Notes: generated by a model not told the origin, from the letters alone. DNA of 64,000 bases from Candidatus Heimdallarchaeota archaeon LC_3 (GCA_001940645.1 MDVS01000033.1:29539-93538), one strand, 5' to 3'. Positions 28,366-38,831 are shown, counted from the stretch's first letter. Program-made: numbers and translations.

Positions 28366-29318
28366 TTTCTCATATCCACCTTACTTTGGAGTGCCTGTAA
28401 AAAGGCACGTTCAATAGGAGCTTGCGCAGTTTTAAGAGAAATTATTTTTGCATTTTGTTGCTTTAATAGATCTGGGAGCTCGATTTGAAATTGTTCTTCT
28501 TGGTCTGTTTTTAATATAAGTCTAATTTCAGAATCATTTAGAAGAATAATCTCGTCAACATATGGTTTGGCTTCTAGAGCTTGATAAATCGCTTTCGCAG
28601 GTGAGACTGCTAGCAGAAGTTCTATATTGGAGAGTTGCAGACCTAAGGTTTTTATTTCCCCCTCCATGACTAAAGATCCTTGATTTATAATCGCGAAATG
28701 ATCAGCTAGACGTTCAACCTCAGGCAATATATGGCTTGAAATGACAACCGTTTTCTCTTTATTGCTCTCTTTTACCATTTTTTTTAACTGATTAAATAAT
28801 TGGAAACGGGAGAGGGGATCTAAATTAGCAGAGGGCTCATCTAGAATCAGTAAATCGGGATCGTGAATCAAAGCTGCCGCTAACCCTAATCGTTGCTTTT
28901 GACCGGCACTCAGTTTATCTGCATCATGATATGCCATTCTCCCTAGATCTACAAAGTCTAATGTTTCGAGAATTCTATGTTGAATAAAATTTTTCGATAT
29001 TCCATGAAGACGACCCATATATTGTAAAAAGGAATACGCAGTCATTCCTGCATACGCAGCCGGGTGTTCTGGTAAATAGCCAATTCGATGAAAAATCTTG
29101 CGGTGTTGGCGGGCCTCTTGTCCAAATATTTTGATGGTTCCTGAAGAGGATTTGATTAGACCTGTTATCATTTTAATAGTTGTCGATTTTCCAGCACCAT
29201 TCGGTCCTAAAAAACCAAATATTCCTCCTTGAGGAATTTTCAGGTTTAACCGATGAACGACATTGAGTTCACCATAAAATTTGGTCAGTTCATGTGTTTC
29301 AATAACATAATCTGTCAA
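28362..29318 (-). CDS. ABC-2 transporter ATP-binding protein
   Basis: CcmA/NatA-type ATPase of 318 residues driving the ABC-2 permease. Walker A GPNGAGKST, ABC signature LSAGQKQR, Walker B LLILDEPSANLDP and the H-loop SSHILPE are intact. A C-terminal extension of about 90 residues after ATP-binding is common in this group. It is first in a three-gene operon, after a 477-bp gap without genes. Base composition appears less AT-rich than in the flanking genes, which could reflect transfer, though I have not calculated it. Confidence 0.92.
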   Translation of the reverse strand: MTDYVIETHELTKFYGELNVVHRLNLKIPQGGIFGFLGPNGAGKSTTIKMITGLIKSSSGTIKIFGQEARQHRKIFHRIGYLPEHPAAYAGMTAYSFLQYMGRLHGISKNFIQHRILETLDFVDLGRMAYHDADKLSAGQKQRLGLAAALIHDPDLLILDEPSANLDPLSRFQLFNQLKKMVKESNKEKTVVISSHILPEVERLADHFAIINQGSLVMEGEIKTLGLQLSNIELLLAVSPAKAIYQALEAKPYVDEIILLNDSEIRLILKTDQEEQFQIELPDLLKQQNAKIISLKTAQAPIERAFLQALQSKVDMRN

Positions 29319-29795
29319 GATAAATATTTGTTAAGTGTTGAACTAAAAAATTTTTCTAAGCAAGTCAAAGTTTTGCTTTTTACCGCAAATGTCAGGAATT
29401 TTTTTATCAGCTCTACTATTAATTCCGTTTCAATAAGAAAAAAACAATTTTTATTTCCAATTCCTTTAGCAATTTTCTCTATCCAATGATTAGTATTTTC
29501 AAAAGTGATTAACTAAGTGATATCAAACTAATATTACTCCATGAACTCCCTTATAATAAAGAGGGCGAGATCGTTTAACTCTCAACAATTATAATTGTAG
29601 GTTTGCCTGATAAGTTTTTTAGAAATTAGTAAAGAATTGGGTTTTATTCCACGGTATTTTTATTGCAAATTTTGGGTTTATGAGAATTTTAAAAAGTATT
29701 TTTTTTTTATATGTTCACTGGTATTTTTAAGAATGATATCCCTCTTAATTATATTTCGCGTTTTATAGTCAATTTAACAACGAGCTGTCAAAAAT
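29319..29795. other. Gene-poor divergent promoter region
   Basis: About 477 bp between the ABC-2 operon and the MMPL gene, which diverge. It must carry both promoters. I see no gene, RNA or clear repeat. Confidence 0.4.
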
Positions 29796-32363
29796 ATGAG
29801 TCAAAACTTACCAAAATCACTTAGGAAGCATTACATTATAATTATTTTTTGGGTTCTTTTTGTTGTAATTTCTCTTCAAGGAAGTAGTTTACTCTCTTCT
29901 AATGTTGCACAAAATACTGTATTTGCAGATACGTCAACAGAATCAGGAATTGGAGCTGAATTACTACGTGAAAGGTTCAATCAAACATCACAGGAATCAA
30001 CACATATAATCATAATTAATCTCCAACCTGATGATAGTTTGGGAGCTATCACTGATAACCAGTGGCGAAACTTTACATTATTTTTAACAAGTTATCTTAA
30101 TGAAACTTTATTTGAAAGGGGTTATAATCAAAGTGATACCTATATTTCCGAACCATTGATCTTATTATCCGGAATACCCGGTGCTGAAGATTTTGCAAGT
30201 AATTTTGTTTCAGAGGATGAAAAAATTGGAATTTTTTGGATATCAATTGAAACTGACCGTAATTCAGATTTAGGTCATGATGTGGAAGAAATTCGTAATT
30301 TATTAGGAGATATGGAAGAATTTTATAACTATTTAGAAGGAGAGATTGGAATTAATTTGGTTAACATTTTATTACCTACCCAATCTAATGCAGAAAAAGC
30401 ACAACTAATTCTAACAGGATCTCCTGCTAATTTTGTTGATATTCTTAAATCTGCTGAAGAAACTTTCCGAAACTCAGAAACTATTGCAGTATTAGTCATA
30501 ATCATAATTTTGATATTTGTTTTCAGAAGTCCTTTAGGAATGATTGTCCCTCTTATTTCAATGATAGCTTCTTTATTACCGGCCTATCTCATTACTTTTA
30601 TTCTTTCAGAATTAGGATTATTTGATATATCTGACTTTTTACCTGCAATAATTGCCATGATAGGCATTGCCGTTGCGATTGACTATAGTTTATTCAGTTT
30701 AGTCAGATTTCGTGAAGAATTTAGAAAAAGAAAAGCAGAACATGAGTTGAACGGAACTTGGACACCAGAAAACATACGTGAAACAGAAATACTGTCCGCT
30801 AAAGTTATGAATTCCACAGCAGGAACAGCGGTTATGTACAGTGGTTTTACTGTCATAATTGGTTTTTCAGCATTATTAGTTCTAGGATCAGATTTTACTG
30901 GAAGCATGGCAATTGGAGTGTCAACAGTAGTAGTTTTCGCAATTTTAACAGCTAGGACTTTAACACCAGCAATCCTCAGTATCGGAGGTCGCTATCTAGA
31001 TTGGCCCAATGTTACTACAAGAGCAAAACAAGAAGTTGAACGTCTTAAAACCAATCAAAAAAAGAATGGTCCCTGGGAAAGGTGGTCCGATTTAGTAATG
31101 CGAAATCCATTAAAATTTTTGCTCCTTGGTATTATTATATTAATGCCATTTGTTATATTATCAGCCCAAACAGATTTGAGTTTTGATACAGTGAAAAATT
31201 TACCACCAGGCACTGAATCACGCGAAGGATTTGAAATTTTATTTGATGAATTTAATTTAGGGGATGTGAATCCATATAGAGTTGTTATAGATGCAAAAAC
31301 TCCAAATGGCGTATTTGATGCAGATATTATAGATGCATCGAATGCGCTAGGGAATTGGGCCTTAAACTTTAATCAGACTCGCTTTAAAGACGGATCTCAA
31401 ATGAAATTTGAAACTGTAACATCCATGTCATTCACGACAAATTCAACAGGGATTGATGCTACAGCAATAACATTGAGTTTAGAAGATATTAATACCATCT
31501 TGGCTTCTCCTGATAGCATAACGATTCCTGATGGAAATACTACTATTTCCACCCCTAATTTGCAAAAATTATTGTTTGTAGAACAAGTACTACCCAGGTA
31601 CGTCAACACTGAGTATGGTAATGACACCTTGATAATTGATATTACCTCAAATTTAGATTCAGGTACTGGAGCAGCTTGGGAATTGGTAAGAATTATTAGA
31701 ACTCAGATTGCTGAATTGTTTGGTGACCTTCCTGTTGACGTATATGTAACTGGGTTTGCAGCAAGCTTCACAGATACATCTGATTCAATGTACGCAGACG
31801 TTCCTATTATGATTGCCGTTGCGGTTATTTTAATATTCTTAGCCCTTATGATATTGTTCCGTAGCTTATTATTACCAATTAAGGCCATATTAACAATTGG
31901 TTCCTCAATTTTATTTGCTCTTGGTATGCTAGTGTTTGTATTTCAAGATGGTAATCTATTATTTTTATTAAATGCTGAAAAAGCTGGTGTTACATTTATA
32001 ATTCCTGTTTTTCTTTTCACAGTCATTCTTGGATTGGGTATGGATTACAGTATCTTTATCATTAGTAGAATCAAAGAAGAATATGAAAAGGGAGTTCCAT
32101 CAGATGAAGCAGTTGGCGTTGGATTAGCAAAAACCGCAGGAGTAGTCACCAGTGCTGCAACTGTGATGATTGCAACGTTTTTAGTATTTGCAATGGCCCC
32201 AGCATTATTTTTGAAATCTATGGGATTTGCCATGGCTGTTGCTATTTTTGTTGATGCTACAATAGCTAGAACCATCATTTTGCCAGCTGCTATGAAACTA
32301 GCAGGCAAATGGAATTGGTATTTACCAGGATGGATTAAAAAATTGATACCTAAGATTGATTAA
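29796..32363 (+). CDS. MMPL/RND-superfamily exporter
   Basis: A large membrane transporter of 855 residues with the duplicated RND plan: one N-terminal helix, an extracytoplasmic domain (about residues 40-230), five helices, a second soluble domain (about 465-660) and five more helices. The paired motifs AIDYSLFSLVRFREE and GMDYSIFIISRIKEEY, each with the conserved Asp and Tyr of MMPL proton-relay helices, occur at equivalent places in the two halves. Such proteins export lipids, or other hydrophobic compounds, using ion gradients. It starts at ATG 29796. The gene stands alone; substrate unknown. Confidence 0.92.
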   Translation: MSQNLPKSLRKHYIIIIFWVLFVVISLQGSSLLSSNVAQNTVFADTSTESGIGAELLRERFNQTSQESTHIIIINLQPDDSLGAITDNQWRNFTLFLTSYLNETLFERGYNQSDTYISEPLILLSGIPGAEDFASNFVSEDEKIGIFWISIETDRNSDLGHDVEEIRNLLGDMEEFYNYLEGEIGINLVNILLPTQSNAEKAQLILTGSPANFVDILKSAEETFRNSETIAVLVIIIILIFVFRSPLGMIVPLISMIASLLPAYLITFILSELGLFDISDFLPAIIAMIGIAVAIDYSLFSLVRFREEFRKRKAEHELNGTWTPENIRETEILSAKVMNSTAGTAVMYSGFTVIIGFSALLVLGSDFTGSMAIGVSTVVVFAILTARTLTPAILSIGGRYLDWPNVTTRAKQEVERLKTNQKKNGPWERWSDLVMRNPLKFLLLGIIILMPFVILSAQTDLSFDTVKNLPPGTESREGFEILFDEFNLGDVNPYRVVIDAKTPNGVFDADIIDASNALGNWALNFNQTRFKDGSQMKFETVTSMSFTTNSTGIDATAITLSLEDINTILASPDSITIPDGNTTISTPNLQKLLFVEQVLPRYVNTEYGNDTLIIDITSNLDSGTGAAWELVRIIRTQIAELFGDLPVDVYVTGFAASFTDTSDSMYADVPIMIAVAVILIFLALMILFRSLLLPIKAILTIGSSILFALGMLVFVFQDGNLLFLLNAEKAGVTFIIPVFLFTVILGLGMDYSIFIISRIKEEYEKGVPSDEAVGVGLAKTAGVVTSAATVMIATFLVFAMAPALFLKSMGFAMAVAIFVDATIARTIILPAAMKLAGKWNWYLPGWIKKLIPKID

Positions 32364-33166
32364 TACATTAACTATAATTTAATAGAGAAATTCCCTTTTC
32401 TATATTTTTCTTAAAGTCAAAAATGTCAATAAATGAATTATTCAAGGGAATACTTAACATAGAAATATTATAAATTGAAAAAAGTAGTAAAACTGTTGAT
32501 ATACTACTAAAGATTTCATGAGGTTTATTGAAACACTAATTTTATTTGATAATTCAATTTTTCAAATTTCATTCAAAGTTAACGATGTTATTTTTTATTT
32601 ATTTAAAAATCCTAACGATACTCTCTAATTAGAAAAGTAATCTTTAGAGGAAATAAAAAATGCATGGCTTTTGAAGGAGAAAAATGGGGTTTATGGAATA
32701 TCTAAGATGTTCTAACTGTTCTTTAATCAAGACTACATGGCCAGATTCGGAAAATGTTGATAATGATTCTAGATTTCTAATGTTGGACATTCAGATCACT
32801 TACTTGTTAGAAACATTATCTCTTTGAGCAAGAGCATCTCTATTCAGGAATTGTGTCAATCATTAGATAGATTGCCATTTGTGTCTGCACAAGTGCTGTC
32901 GATGAAGAGGGAAGCCCCATCCTTCAGGTTAGGGTAGTTTATCAAAAGATCTGTTCAATTTGGATGAAATTTCTACGAAAAAAGAAAATTAAATGTTTAA
33001 ATGACAGACTTACATATTTGGATTAATTTTTTGCTAATAAAATCTTGTTTTCGTTCCGTTATAACTATTCAGTCTAATGAGAAAAGAGAACATTAATTAT
33101 TTAAGGGAAATAAACAACTAACGATAAACTTCCATGCTTAGCTAATAGATCTCTAAGGGGATATAT
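32364..33166. other. Long intergenic region with decayed mobile-element DNA
   Basis: About 800 bp without an intact gene. The part from about 32640 to 32960 is less AT-rich and has short broken frames; its end resembles the right end of an IS200/IS605 element (listed separately). The rest is AT-rich, and the promoter of the MFS gene lies at the right. Confidence 0.45.
32901..32940 (+). mobile_element. Possible IS200/IS605 right-end remnant
   Basis: The stretch has GAAGCCCCATCCTTCAGG followed by TTAGGG, which can fold CCCCATCCT against AGGTTAGGG (seven of nine pairs). Right ends of many IS605/TnpB elements carry such a GAAGCCCC hairpin. Reading the plus strand, VDEEGSPILQV would be a worn TnpB C-terminus. 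No intact TnpA or TnpB is left, so this is a relic at best. Confidence 0.35.
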
Positions 33167-34483
33167 TTGGTTTATACACTCACAACGTTTCTAGGAATTC
33201 AGGATTTAACTTCAGATGCAAAGAAATTAGTAAAAAAATACACATTAATAGTTTTTTTTCACAATTTCATTTTTATGTTTTCAAATACCTTTATTATATT
33301 ATTTATTTTTGATTTGGTAGGTTTTATCGATGCTGGGATTTTAATGTCAATTTTATTAATATCTCAAAGCGTTTTTGATTATCCCACTGGGGTGTTATCA
33401 GATAATCTTGGTCAAAGGTGGGTCATTTCATTAAGTTGGTTCTGTTTTAGTTTTGGATTTATAATTCTCGTTTATTCAACAAAATTTATAGAATTAATTC
33501 CTGTTTACATTTTTTTTGGAATTGCTTTCGCTTTATTCTCTGGTGCTTTTGAAACTTATATAGATAATAATTATAAAATAGTGGGCTTACAAAACGATCC
33601 AGAGAAACAAATTTACGGATTTTTCCAAGGTCGTATTCAATCACTTGTTGCTTTGGCATCGGTTCTTGCATTTCTTATGGGAGGAATAGTTGCTACAATT
33701 TATTCTAGAACAGTAGCTTTTACAATTCAATCAATATTGGGGATAGTTATCGGATTTATTATTCTGTTAGTTCTAAAAGATTTAACTGATGATTCAGTTG
33801 AAAAAATAAAGAAAAAAGTAACCCTTAAGAATTATGCAAGGATTTTTAAATCAGGAATTAAATTTTTGTTCAGCTCAAAAAAGGTATTTTATTTCCTAAT
33901 TTCTCAGGTTATTATACAAGCTACATGGACTGTATGGTTCGTTTTTATATTATTTTTAATTTATTTTGGGTACACGGGATCTGATGATTTAGCTACTTTA
34001 TTAAGGTCAATTATTTTTCTATTAATAATACCCACAAATATTCTTGTTGCGAATTTGAGTAAAAAGTTTGTAGACCGAAACTGGTTACACCGATTAAAAT
34101 TTTTTCATGCAATTCTGTTTTTTGGTGGTTTTTCTTTATTAATATACCTAATTCCTTTGGAAAATAATTTTAGTTTAATTGGATTTCTTGGGACAATATT
34201 TATTTTCACTATAATGGGACTGTTTTTTCAGTTATCATTTATTCTTGAACAAAAAATAGTACTTACATTAATTCCTAGCGAGATAAGGAATTCTGTCTAT
34301 TCGTTGATACCAACATTAGTTGCTTTTTTAGGGATTCCTTTAGTATTAGGTGTATCATACGTGATTGAAACGATAAATCTTATTGCTGGATTGATAATCT
34401 TGGGGATTTTAGCGTTGTTTAGTGCTACAGTTATGTATTTATACAATAGAAACATAGATAACCATTCGCCCTCCAAATATTAA
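33167..34483 (+). CDS. Major facilitator superfamily transporter
   Basis: A 438-residue transporter with about twelve hydrophobic helices in two halves separated by a charged loop (VEKIKKKVTLKNYARIF, about residues 205-225). The MFS motif A-like loop DYPTGVLSDNLGQRW follows helix 2. The start is TTG 33167, placed six bases after AAGGGG, a good ribosome site. It runs in the same direction as the MMPL gene but 800 bp away. Members of this type export drugs or metabolites; the substrate cannot be read from the sequence. Confidence 0.87.
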   Translation: MVYTLTTFLGIQDLTSDAKKLVKKYTLIVFFHNFIFMFSNTFIILFIFDLVGFIDAGILMSILLISQSVFDYPTGVLSDNLGQRWVISLSWFCFSFGFIILVYSTKFIELIPVYIFFGIAFALFSGAFETYIDNNYKIVGLQNDPEKQIYGFFQGRIQSLVALASVLAFLMGGIVATIYSRTVAFTIQSILGIVIGFIILLVLKDLTDDSVEKIKKKVTLKNYARIFKSGIKFLFSSKKVFYFLISQVIIQATWTVWFVFILFLIYFGYTGSDDLATLLRSIIFLLIIPTNILVANLSKKFVDRNWLHRLKFFHAILFFGGFSLLIYLIPLENNFSLIGFLGTIFIFTIMGLFFQLSFILEQKIVLTLIPSEIRNSVYSLIPTLVAFLGIPLVLGVSYVIETINLIAGLIILGILALFSATVMYLYNRNIDNHSPSKY

Positions 34484-34489
34484 GAGAAG

Positions 34490-34609
34490 ATGAGTCAAAA
34501 TGATTCAAATTCTTTTTCAACAAATTCAACAAATAGTGTTGTACGTGCTAGGCATTCTGGGACTAATAACCCTGAGGAGAGTACTGATTCGAAGTTGAAA
34601 AAGGTCTAA
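34490..34609 (+). CDS. Possible 39-residue Ser/Asn-rich peptide
   Basis: A short frame from ATG 34490 (MSQNDSNSFSTNSTNS) begins six bases after the MFS stop and ends LKKV. GAGAAG directly precedes the ATG but spacing is too short for a standard ribosome site. Low complexity and lack of a family make it doubtful. Confidence 0.2.
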   Translation: MSQNDSNSFSTNSTNSVVRARHSGTNNPEESTDSKLKKV

Positions 34610-34876
34610 TTAGGGATGACATAGCTAAAAGCTTAATATAATATCAAATTGAATATAGAAAATTAAAGTTTTTATGACTAGAGAATTTTAATGAGTCAAA
34701 ATTGGTTAAAAATATAATTTTCAATTTAAGACGTTGAAACATGGCATTATTAAGTAATAGAATTATGATTGCAACATGAGAAAGACATTATTATTCTAAT
34801 GACGTGGCATTTACAAATATAATCTTCACTTTCAATTAAGGGTATAGAATAAATCGAATCTTAAGGTGAAGAAAAA

Positions 34877-35275
34877 ATGCAAATAAAGAAAATAACAGTC
34901 GGAATATCAAGAAAAATTAACTTAGGGAATTATGAGACAAAAGATTTCCAATTAATAGTGGAAGTCGAGCTGGAAGAAGGAGAAAATCTACTTGACGTCA
35001 GTAATAAGTTAAGACAATCTCTAGAACACCAATTAGAAGTATGGGAAATGGAGACAAAAGGAATAACTCCAAAAATTACTAATGCGACAATACTACCTCC
35101 AAAGGTAGTGGATGAAGCGATAATACAACAAAAAGAGTTTATCTGTCCAGAATGTAAGGAGAAAATGCAAAAAAAGGAAGGGAAGGAATATTATATGTGT
35201 AAAAAGCATTGGGGTTATCCAATAATGATAGAGAAAGGAGAGGTAAGAGAAAGATATCCAAATCAGATGAAATGA
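34877..35275 (+). CDS. Small protein with C-terminal zinc-ribbon-like motif
   Basis: A 132-residue protein. The first 80 residues (KKITVGISRKINLGNYET, then LIVEVELEEGENLLD) match a widespread unnamed module beginning with kinlgnYe and found in phage and chromosomal genes. It is followed by CPEC (about residues 95-98) and CKKHWG (about residues 111-116), which could hold a zinc ion. The pair suggests nucleic-acid binding, but function is not established. It starts at ATG 34877 after AAGGTGAAG, a clear ribosome site, and ends with TGA then TAA. Confidence 0.72.
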   Translation: MQIKKITVGISRKINLGNYETKDFQLIVEVELEEGENLLDVSNKLRQSLEHQLEVWEMETKGITPKITNATILPPKVVDEAIIQQKEFICPECKEKMQKKEGKEYYMCKKHWGYPIMIEKGEVRERYPNQMK

Positions 35276-35455
35276 TAAAAAAAGGGCAAAGTTCAAGAGA
35301 GAGGTGAAAAATTGAATAACTTTTTTCCCAATATTATTATTTCTAATCAAAAAATCAGTTGGACAAGGATAGAAATGAAAAAAAAATCTCTTGTTTTTCG
35401 AAGAATTGGTTGGACATCAAACCTTTTTTAAGAAAATACTTCAGAAGATAAGATC

Positions 35456-36469
35456 ATGGAAGAAATGAATTCAAAAGAACGTGTATTGACAACTTTTCAA
35501 CATCAGGAACCTGATAGAGTCCCTTTGTTTGAAGGTTGGATTGAATCTGAAATTGTTGATTTGTTAGGTTGTAAAGATCAATATACTGTACGTGAAAAGC
35601 TTAGTCTAGATTGTATTCCTCTTGGGAAAAATCCGAAAAATTCTAATGCTTATGGACATGGTATTGATGAATGGGGTCGTATATTCAAGCACGGAGAATA
35701 TGGAGGAGGATTGATCAACGATTATGAAAGTCTTAATAAATATACGCCTCCCTTAATACATGCCCAAGATTGGTTTCAAAAAGAAGATTTATCCAAAGTT
35801 AAAAAGAAATATGGAGATAATTATGCTCTTTTTTTTGCTTGGCATGACTGTTCGCTCGGTTTAACTTACTTGGGAATGGGAATGGAAAATTTTTTTCTCT
35901 CCTTGTATAATCGTCCAGAATTTGTCAAAAATTTGATTGAAAAGAGTACAGAATGGGTAATCGAACTTGTAAAACAAGCTAATCATGAGGGTGTGGATTT
36001 TATTCTTCTTGGAGATGATGTTGCTGATAATTCAAGACCTTTTTTATCTCCAAAAATGTTTCGAGAGTTTATTTTGCCAGAATATAAAAAAATTATTGCC
36101 TCTTCTAATGTACCTATCATTTGGCATAGTGATGGTCAGGTAATGCCTCTAATCAAGATGATAATAGAAGCTGGTTTTGCTGGTATTCATTCACTTGAAC
36201 CTAAAGCAAATATAGACCTTTTTAGCGTTAAAAAACAATTTGGAGATAAATTAATACTTTTAGGGAATTTAGATACCACTAAAGTCTTATGTCAATCAAA
36301 TCTTGAAATAGTTCGAAAAGATGTAACTCGATGCATTAAATCTGGAGCCCCTAAAGGTGGATATTTATTTTCTTCAAGTAATAGTTTATTTAAAGGTCAT
36401 AATGTCAAAGCAATATTAGAAGCTTATAAGTATGCGAGAAAAATTGGCCAGTATCCTATTATTCTATAG
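35456..36469 (+). CDS. Uroporphyrinogen decarboxylase-superfamily protein (methyltransferase-like)
   Basis: A TIM-barrel protein of 337 residues beginning MEEMNSKERVLTTFQHQEPDRVP, wherein the pattern KERV-x(6)-PDRVP is the start signature of URO-D-like proteins. Later WHSDGQVMPLI occupies the place of the zinc-binding His/Cys block of the MtaA/MtbA methyltransferases, with Asp instead of Cys. GNLDTTKVL near residue 280 is typical too. True HemE is unlikely; a corrinoid or other methyl-transfer role is more probable. No corrinoid protein is next to it. Single-gene transcript, start at ATG 35456. Confidence 0.82.
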   Translation: MEEMNSKERVLTTFQHQEPDRVPLFEGWIESEIVDLLGCKDQYTVREKLSLDCIPLGKNPKNSNAYGHGIDEWGRIFKHGEYGGGLINDYESLNKYTPPLIHAQDWFQKEDLSKVKKKYGDNYALFFAWHDCSLGLTYLGMGMENFFLSLYNRPEFVKNLIEKSTEWVIELVKQANHEGVDFILLGDDVADNSRPFLSPKMFREFILPEYKKIIASSNVPIIWHSDGQVMPLIKMIIEAGFAGIHSLEPKANIDLFSVKKQFGDKLILLGNLDTTKVLCQSNLEIVRKDVTRCIKSGAPKGGYLFSSSNSLFKGHNVKAILEAYKYARKIGQYPIIL

Positions 36470-36903
36470 ATATACATTATTCTCTCCAGTAATCAATACA
36501 ACAAATAATTATAATGAAGGTTTTCACTTAAGAAAGTCAATAGAAGAAAATTAGTAGTCAAAACACTTTTCAGAATTATTCATTGATGCAAACGCTACAT
36601 CGTAAAAATTGAATAGCTACCTTCATACTTGTTGAAAATTCTTCTTTTACCAAATAAAAGACCGAAACCAGTGTTTTTATAGCTATCAAAGACTGAAAAT
36701 GTCAACATATCTAAAGAAAACATAGAATTGTCAAAATAAAACTTCTATCTATTTCAAATAACTTTAAAACTATATGATATTGAAAAATTGGTAAAAATAA
36801 ATTTAAATACTGAAATACTAAAAATGTTCGTTTACAAGTCTTTGTCCATTAATTTAGTACTATGTTCTTCCAAAATACGCCCTTTATTGATAATTTTGAT
36901 ACT
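36470..36903. other. Gene-poor stretch without recognised content
   Basis: About 430 bp of AT-rich DNA between two convergent genes. No gene, RNA or repeat seen. Confidence 0.4.
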
Positions 36904-37188
36904 TTAATCCCTTTTTACTGTTGGTTCCAAATCTAGGGTACTTATCAGAGGTTCAATTTTAATATTCATTAGCCCAGAATAATCGAGAATATAGTTAGCT
37001 AAGTGCTTTTCATCATTAGTTTCGACCACGAGCATAACTGATTCGCTTGAACCGATTATATGAGGCAAAAGAACTGGCTTGAAGTACTTTTCTGGAGTAC
37101 TTTTCATTTGTTCCATTCGTTTGTTGTTGACCTTCATTATTTCATCAATGTTTTCTGAATCAAAATCCACAAATATAGCAAATTTCAT
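36904..37188 (-). CDS. DUF3303-like small ferredoxin-fold protein
   Basis: A 94-residue protein starting MKFAIFVDFD, with alternating strands and helices: PVLLPHIIGSSESVMLVVET, (two overlapping strands, about residues 38-57), then a helix and IKIEPLISTLDLEPTV. This resembles DUF3303 and related dimeric alpha-beta barrel proteins of unknown role. I chose ATG 37188 because GGTGA lies seven bases upstream; the frame also opens at GTG 37197. No partner gene is evident. Confidence 0.65.
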   Translation of the reverse strand: MKFAIFVDFDSENIDEIMKVNNKRMEQMKSTPEKYFKPVLLPHIIGSSESVMLVVETNDEKHLANYILDYSGLMNIKIEPLISTLDLEPTVKRD

Positions 37189-37197
37189 TAAAATCAC

Positions 37198-37545
37198 CTA
37201 GTATTTAGCTGATTGATACGACTAAATAGTTTTTGTAAAAATTAAAGTTCTTGAATTCTATGTGGAATCTCTTTTAGAGACTTAATAGGGTATCATATCC
37301 TAATGAGGATAGCTCTACTTGCTATAATAGAAATGAAATTCCTGTTTTAGTGCTTTAATAAGCTAAATTTTAGTAAAAATTAAATTTGAAAAAAAATTTA
37401 GTTAATTACTAATTTTTCAATTTATTTAGCACCAAATTTTCAATCTTTAAAACTTTTATTAGCAAATTCTCCTCTATTTCGAATATAAAGTATGGTCAGA
37501 ACTTGCGATCTAAGTATTTAATAAGTTGAGTTCGAATTTCAATTT
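37198..37545. other. Gene-poor stretch without recognised content
   Basis: About 350 bp of divergent promoter DNA, very AT-rich. No other element seen. Confidence 0.4.
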
Positions 37546-37860
37546 GTGAACTTTTTAAATTCAAATAGATTCTTAACTAGAAAAAATATAAAATCAACAT
37601 TCTCATGGTGGATAATCTTCAATTCAGGATTGCTACTATATTATTCCCATGATTTTAGCTTTTTATCGCAAGTTCGGTTTTATTTTGCTGAGATATTACT
37701 TTTTAGTGTTTTTTTATTAGGTTTACTTGATGTAAATTTTTCAAAACTCTCACAAAGACAGAAAGCAACAGGGTTATTTGTTGTTTTGAGTATATCTACA
37801 ATCTTACATTTTCAATTTGAGCACAGTTTCCAATATTTTTTCTTCGGTCAAGAAACATAA
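37546..37860 (+). CDS. Small membrane protein with three helices
   Basis: A 104-residue protein with a basic N-terminus (RKNIKS) and three hydrophobic segments at about residues 20-36, 44-63 and 75-90. The start is GTG 37546 without a clear ribosome site. I do not recognise a family. Composition supports coding, but the start is uncertain. Confidence 0.5.
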   Translation: MNFLNSNRFLTRKNIKSTFSWWIIFNSGLLLYYSHDFSFLSQVRFYFAEILLFSVFLLGLLDVNFSKLSQRQKATGLFVVLSISTILHFQFEHSFQYFFFGQET

Positions 37861-38001
37861 TTTTAAGCTCTTTTCAATCCCATTAAAATACCCTACTTCA
37901 ATAGTAATCAAAAAATACCGTTTTTTTTCAGTTAATTTGTTCTTATTTCTTTGACATAATTTCCATATAATTCATTACTTTAGTAACATTTAACGATAAT
38001 T

Positions 38002-38448
38002 ATGTCTTTCAATCCTTTAGATACAAATTATAAGTTTAAAGTACGTAACAGCTTTCAAAGACAGATTTTTATGAGTTATCTTGATGCTGAGCTAGTAAAG
38101 GTAGAACCAGGGTACTGTGAGATTCATCTTGATTATAGAGAAGAATTAACGCAACAGCATGGATATTTTCATGGAGGAGTAATTGGGACATTAGCAGATA
38201 ACGTAGGTGGATATTCTGCATTCACACTTACACCTAAAGATTCAACGGTACTCTCAATTGAATATAAAATTAACTTATTGAACTCTGGTGAAGGAGAAAA
38301 ACTTATTGCACGAGGTCAGGTAATAAAATCAGGTAAAAATTTAACTGTATGCCAAGCAGATGTTTTTGTAGTAAAAAACAATTTAGAAAAACTTTGTGCA
38401 ACGGCTTTAGTAACAATAATTACATTACATGGGAAACCTGACAAATAA
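38002..38448 (+). CDS. PaaI-type hotdog-fold acyl-CoA thioesterase
   Basis: A 148-residue hotdog-fold protein. The signature QQHGYFHGGVIGTLADNVGG carries the HGG and the following acidic position used by PaaI/YdiI thioesterases for hydrolysis of acyl-CoA thioesters. SIEYKINLLNSGEGE and ARGQVIKSGKNLTVCQADV form the remaining strands. Length fits a single-domain subunit that works as a tetramer. It is a single gene; its acyl substrate is unknown. Confidence 0.9.
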   Translation: MSFNPLDTNYKFKVRNSFQRQIFMSYLDAELVKVEPGYCEIHLDYREELTQQHGYFHGGVIGTLADNVGGYSAFTLTPKDSTVLSIEYKINLLNSGEGEKLIARGQVIKSGKNLTVCQADVFVVKNNLEKLCATALVTIITLHGKPDK

Positions 38449-38593
38449 TAACAGTAATTAAAAGCTCACCAAGTGTATAAATAAGCCTAAAAAATTATGT
38501 ATTTTTTTAACATAATAGAATCAATATTTCTAGAATCCAAATTAATATTCCATTAATATTTAAAATTTGGTTAAAGACTAAATTTGAATTAAA

Positions 38594-38821
38594 ATGAATA
38601 AAACATGGGAATTTATGAATAATCCAAAAAAATTTATTGAAAATTTTCCGAGTTTTATTGAATTACAGAACAAAAAAACCTTTTTAAAGATGATAAACGA
38701 GATAAATAAACCGAATATAGATTTAAAAGATCAAACCATACAGATTATTGCAATTATTCTTGAATTTAATAATAAAAAATATTTTTTTATCAAATCAGAT
38801 TTTGCAGGAGATATACAATGA
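38594..38821 (+). CDS. Short hypothetical protein
   Basis: A 75-residue frame from ATG 38594 (MNKTWEFMNNPKKF) with a helix and a strand-like end IIAIILEFNNKKYFFIKSD. Ends with TGA. No family recognised. It could be a small gene or the intact front of something that decayed downstream, where a Thr-rich frame follows. Confidence 0.45.
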   Translation: MNKTWEFMNNPKKFIENFPSFIELQNKKTFLKMINEINKPNIDLKDQTIQIIAIILEFNNKKYFFIKSDFAGDIQ

Positions 38822-38831
38822 GTAGCAGTAA

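Noticed and set aside
35456..36469. HemE of haem synthesis
   Set aside because: The protein has methyltransferase-like features (HSDG block) and no other haem genes are near.
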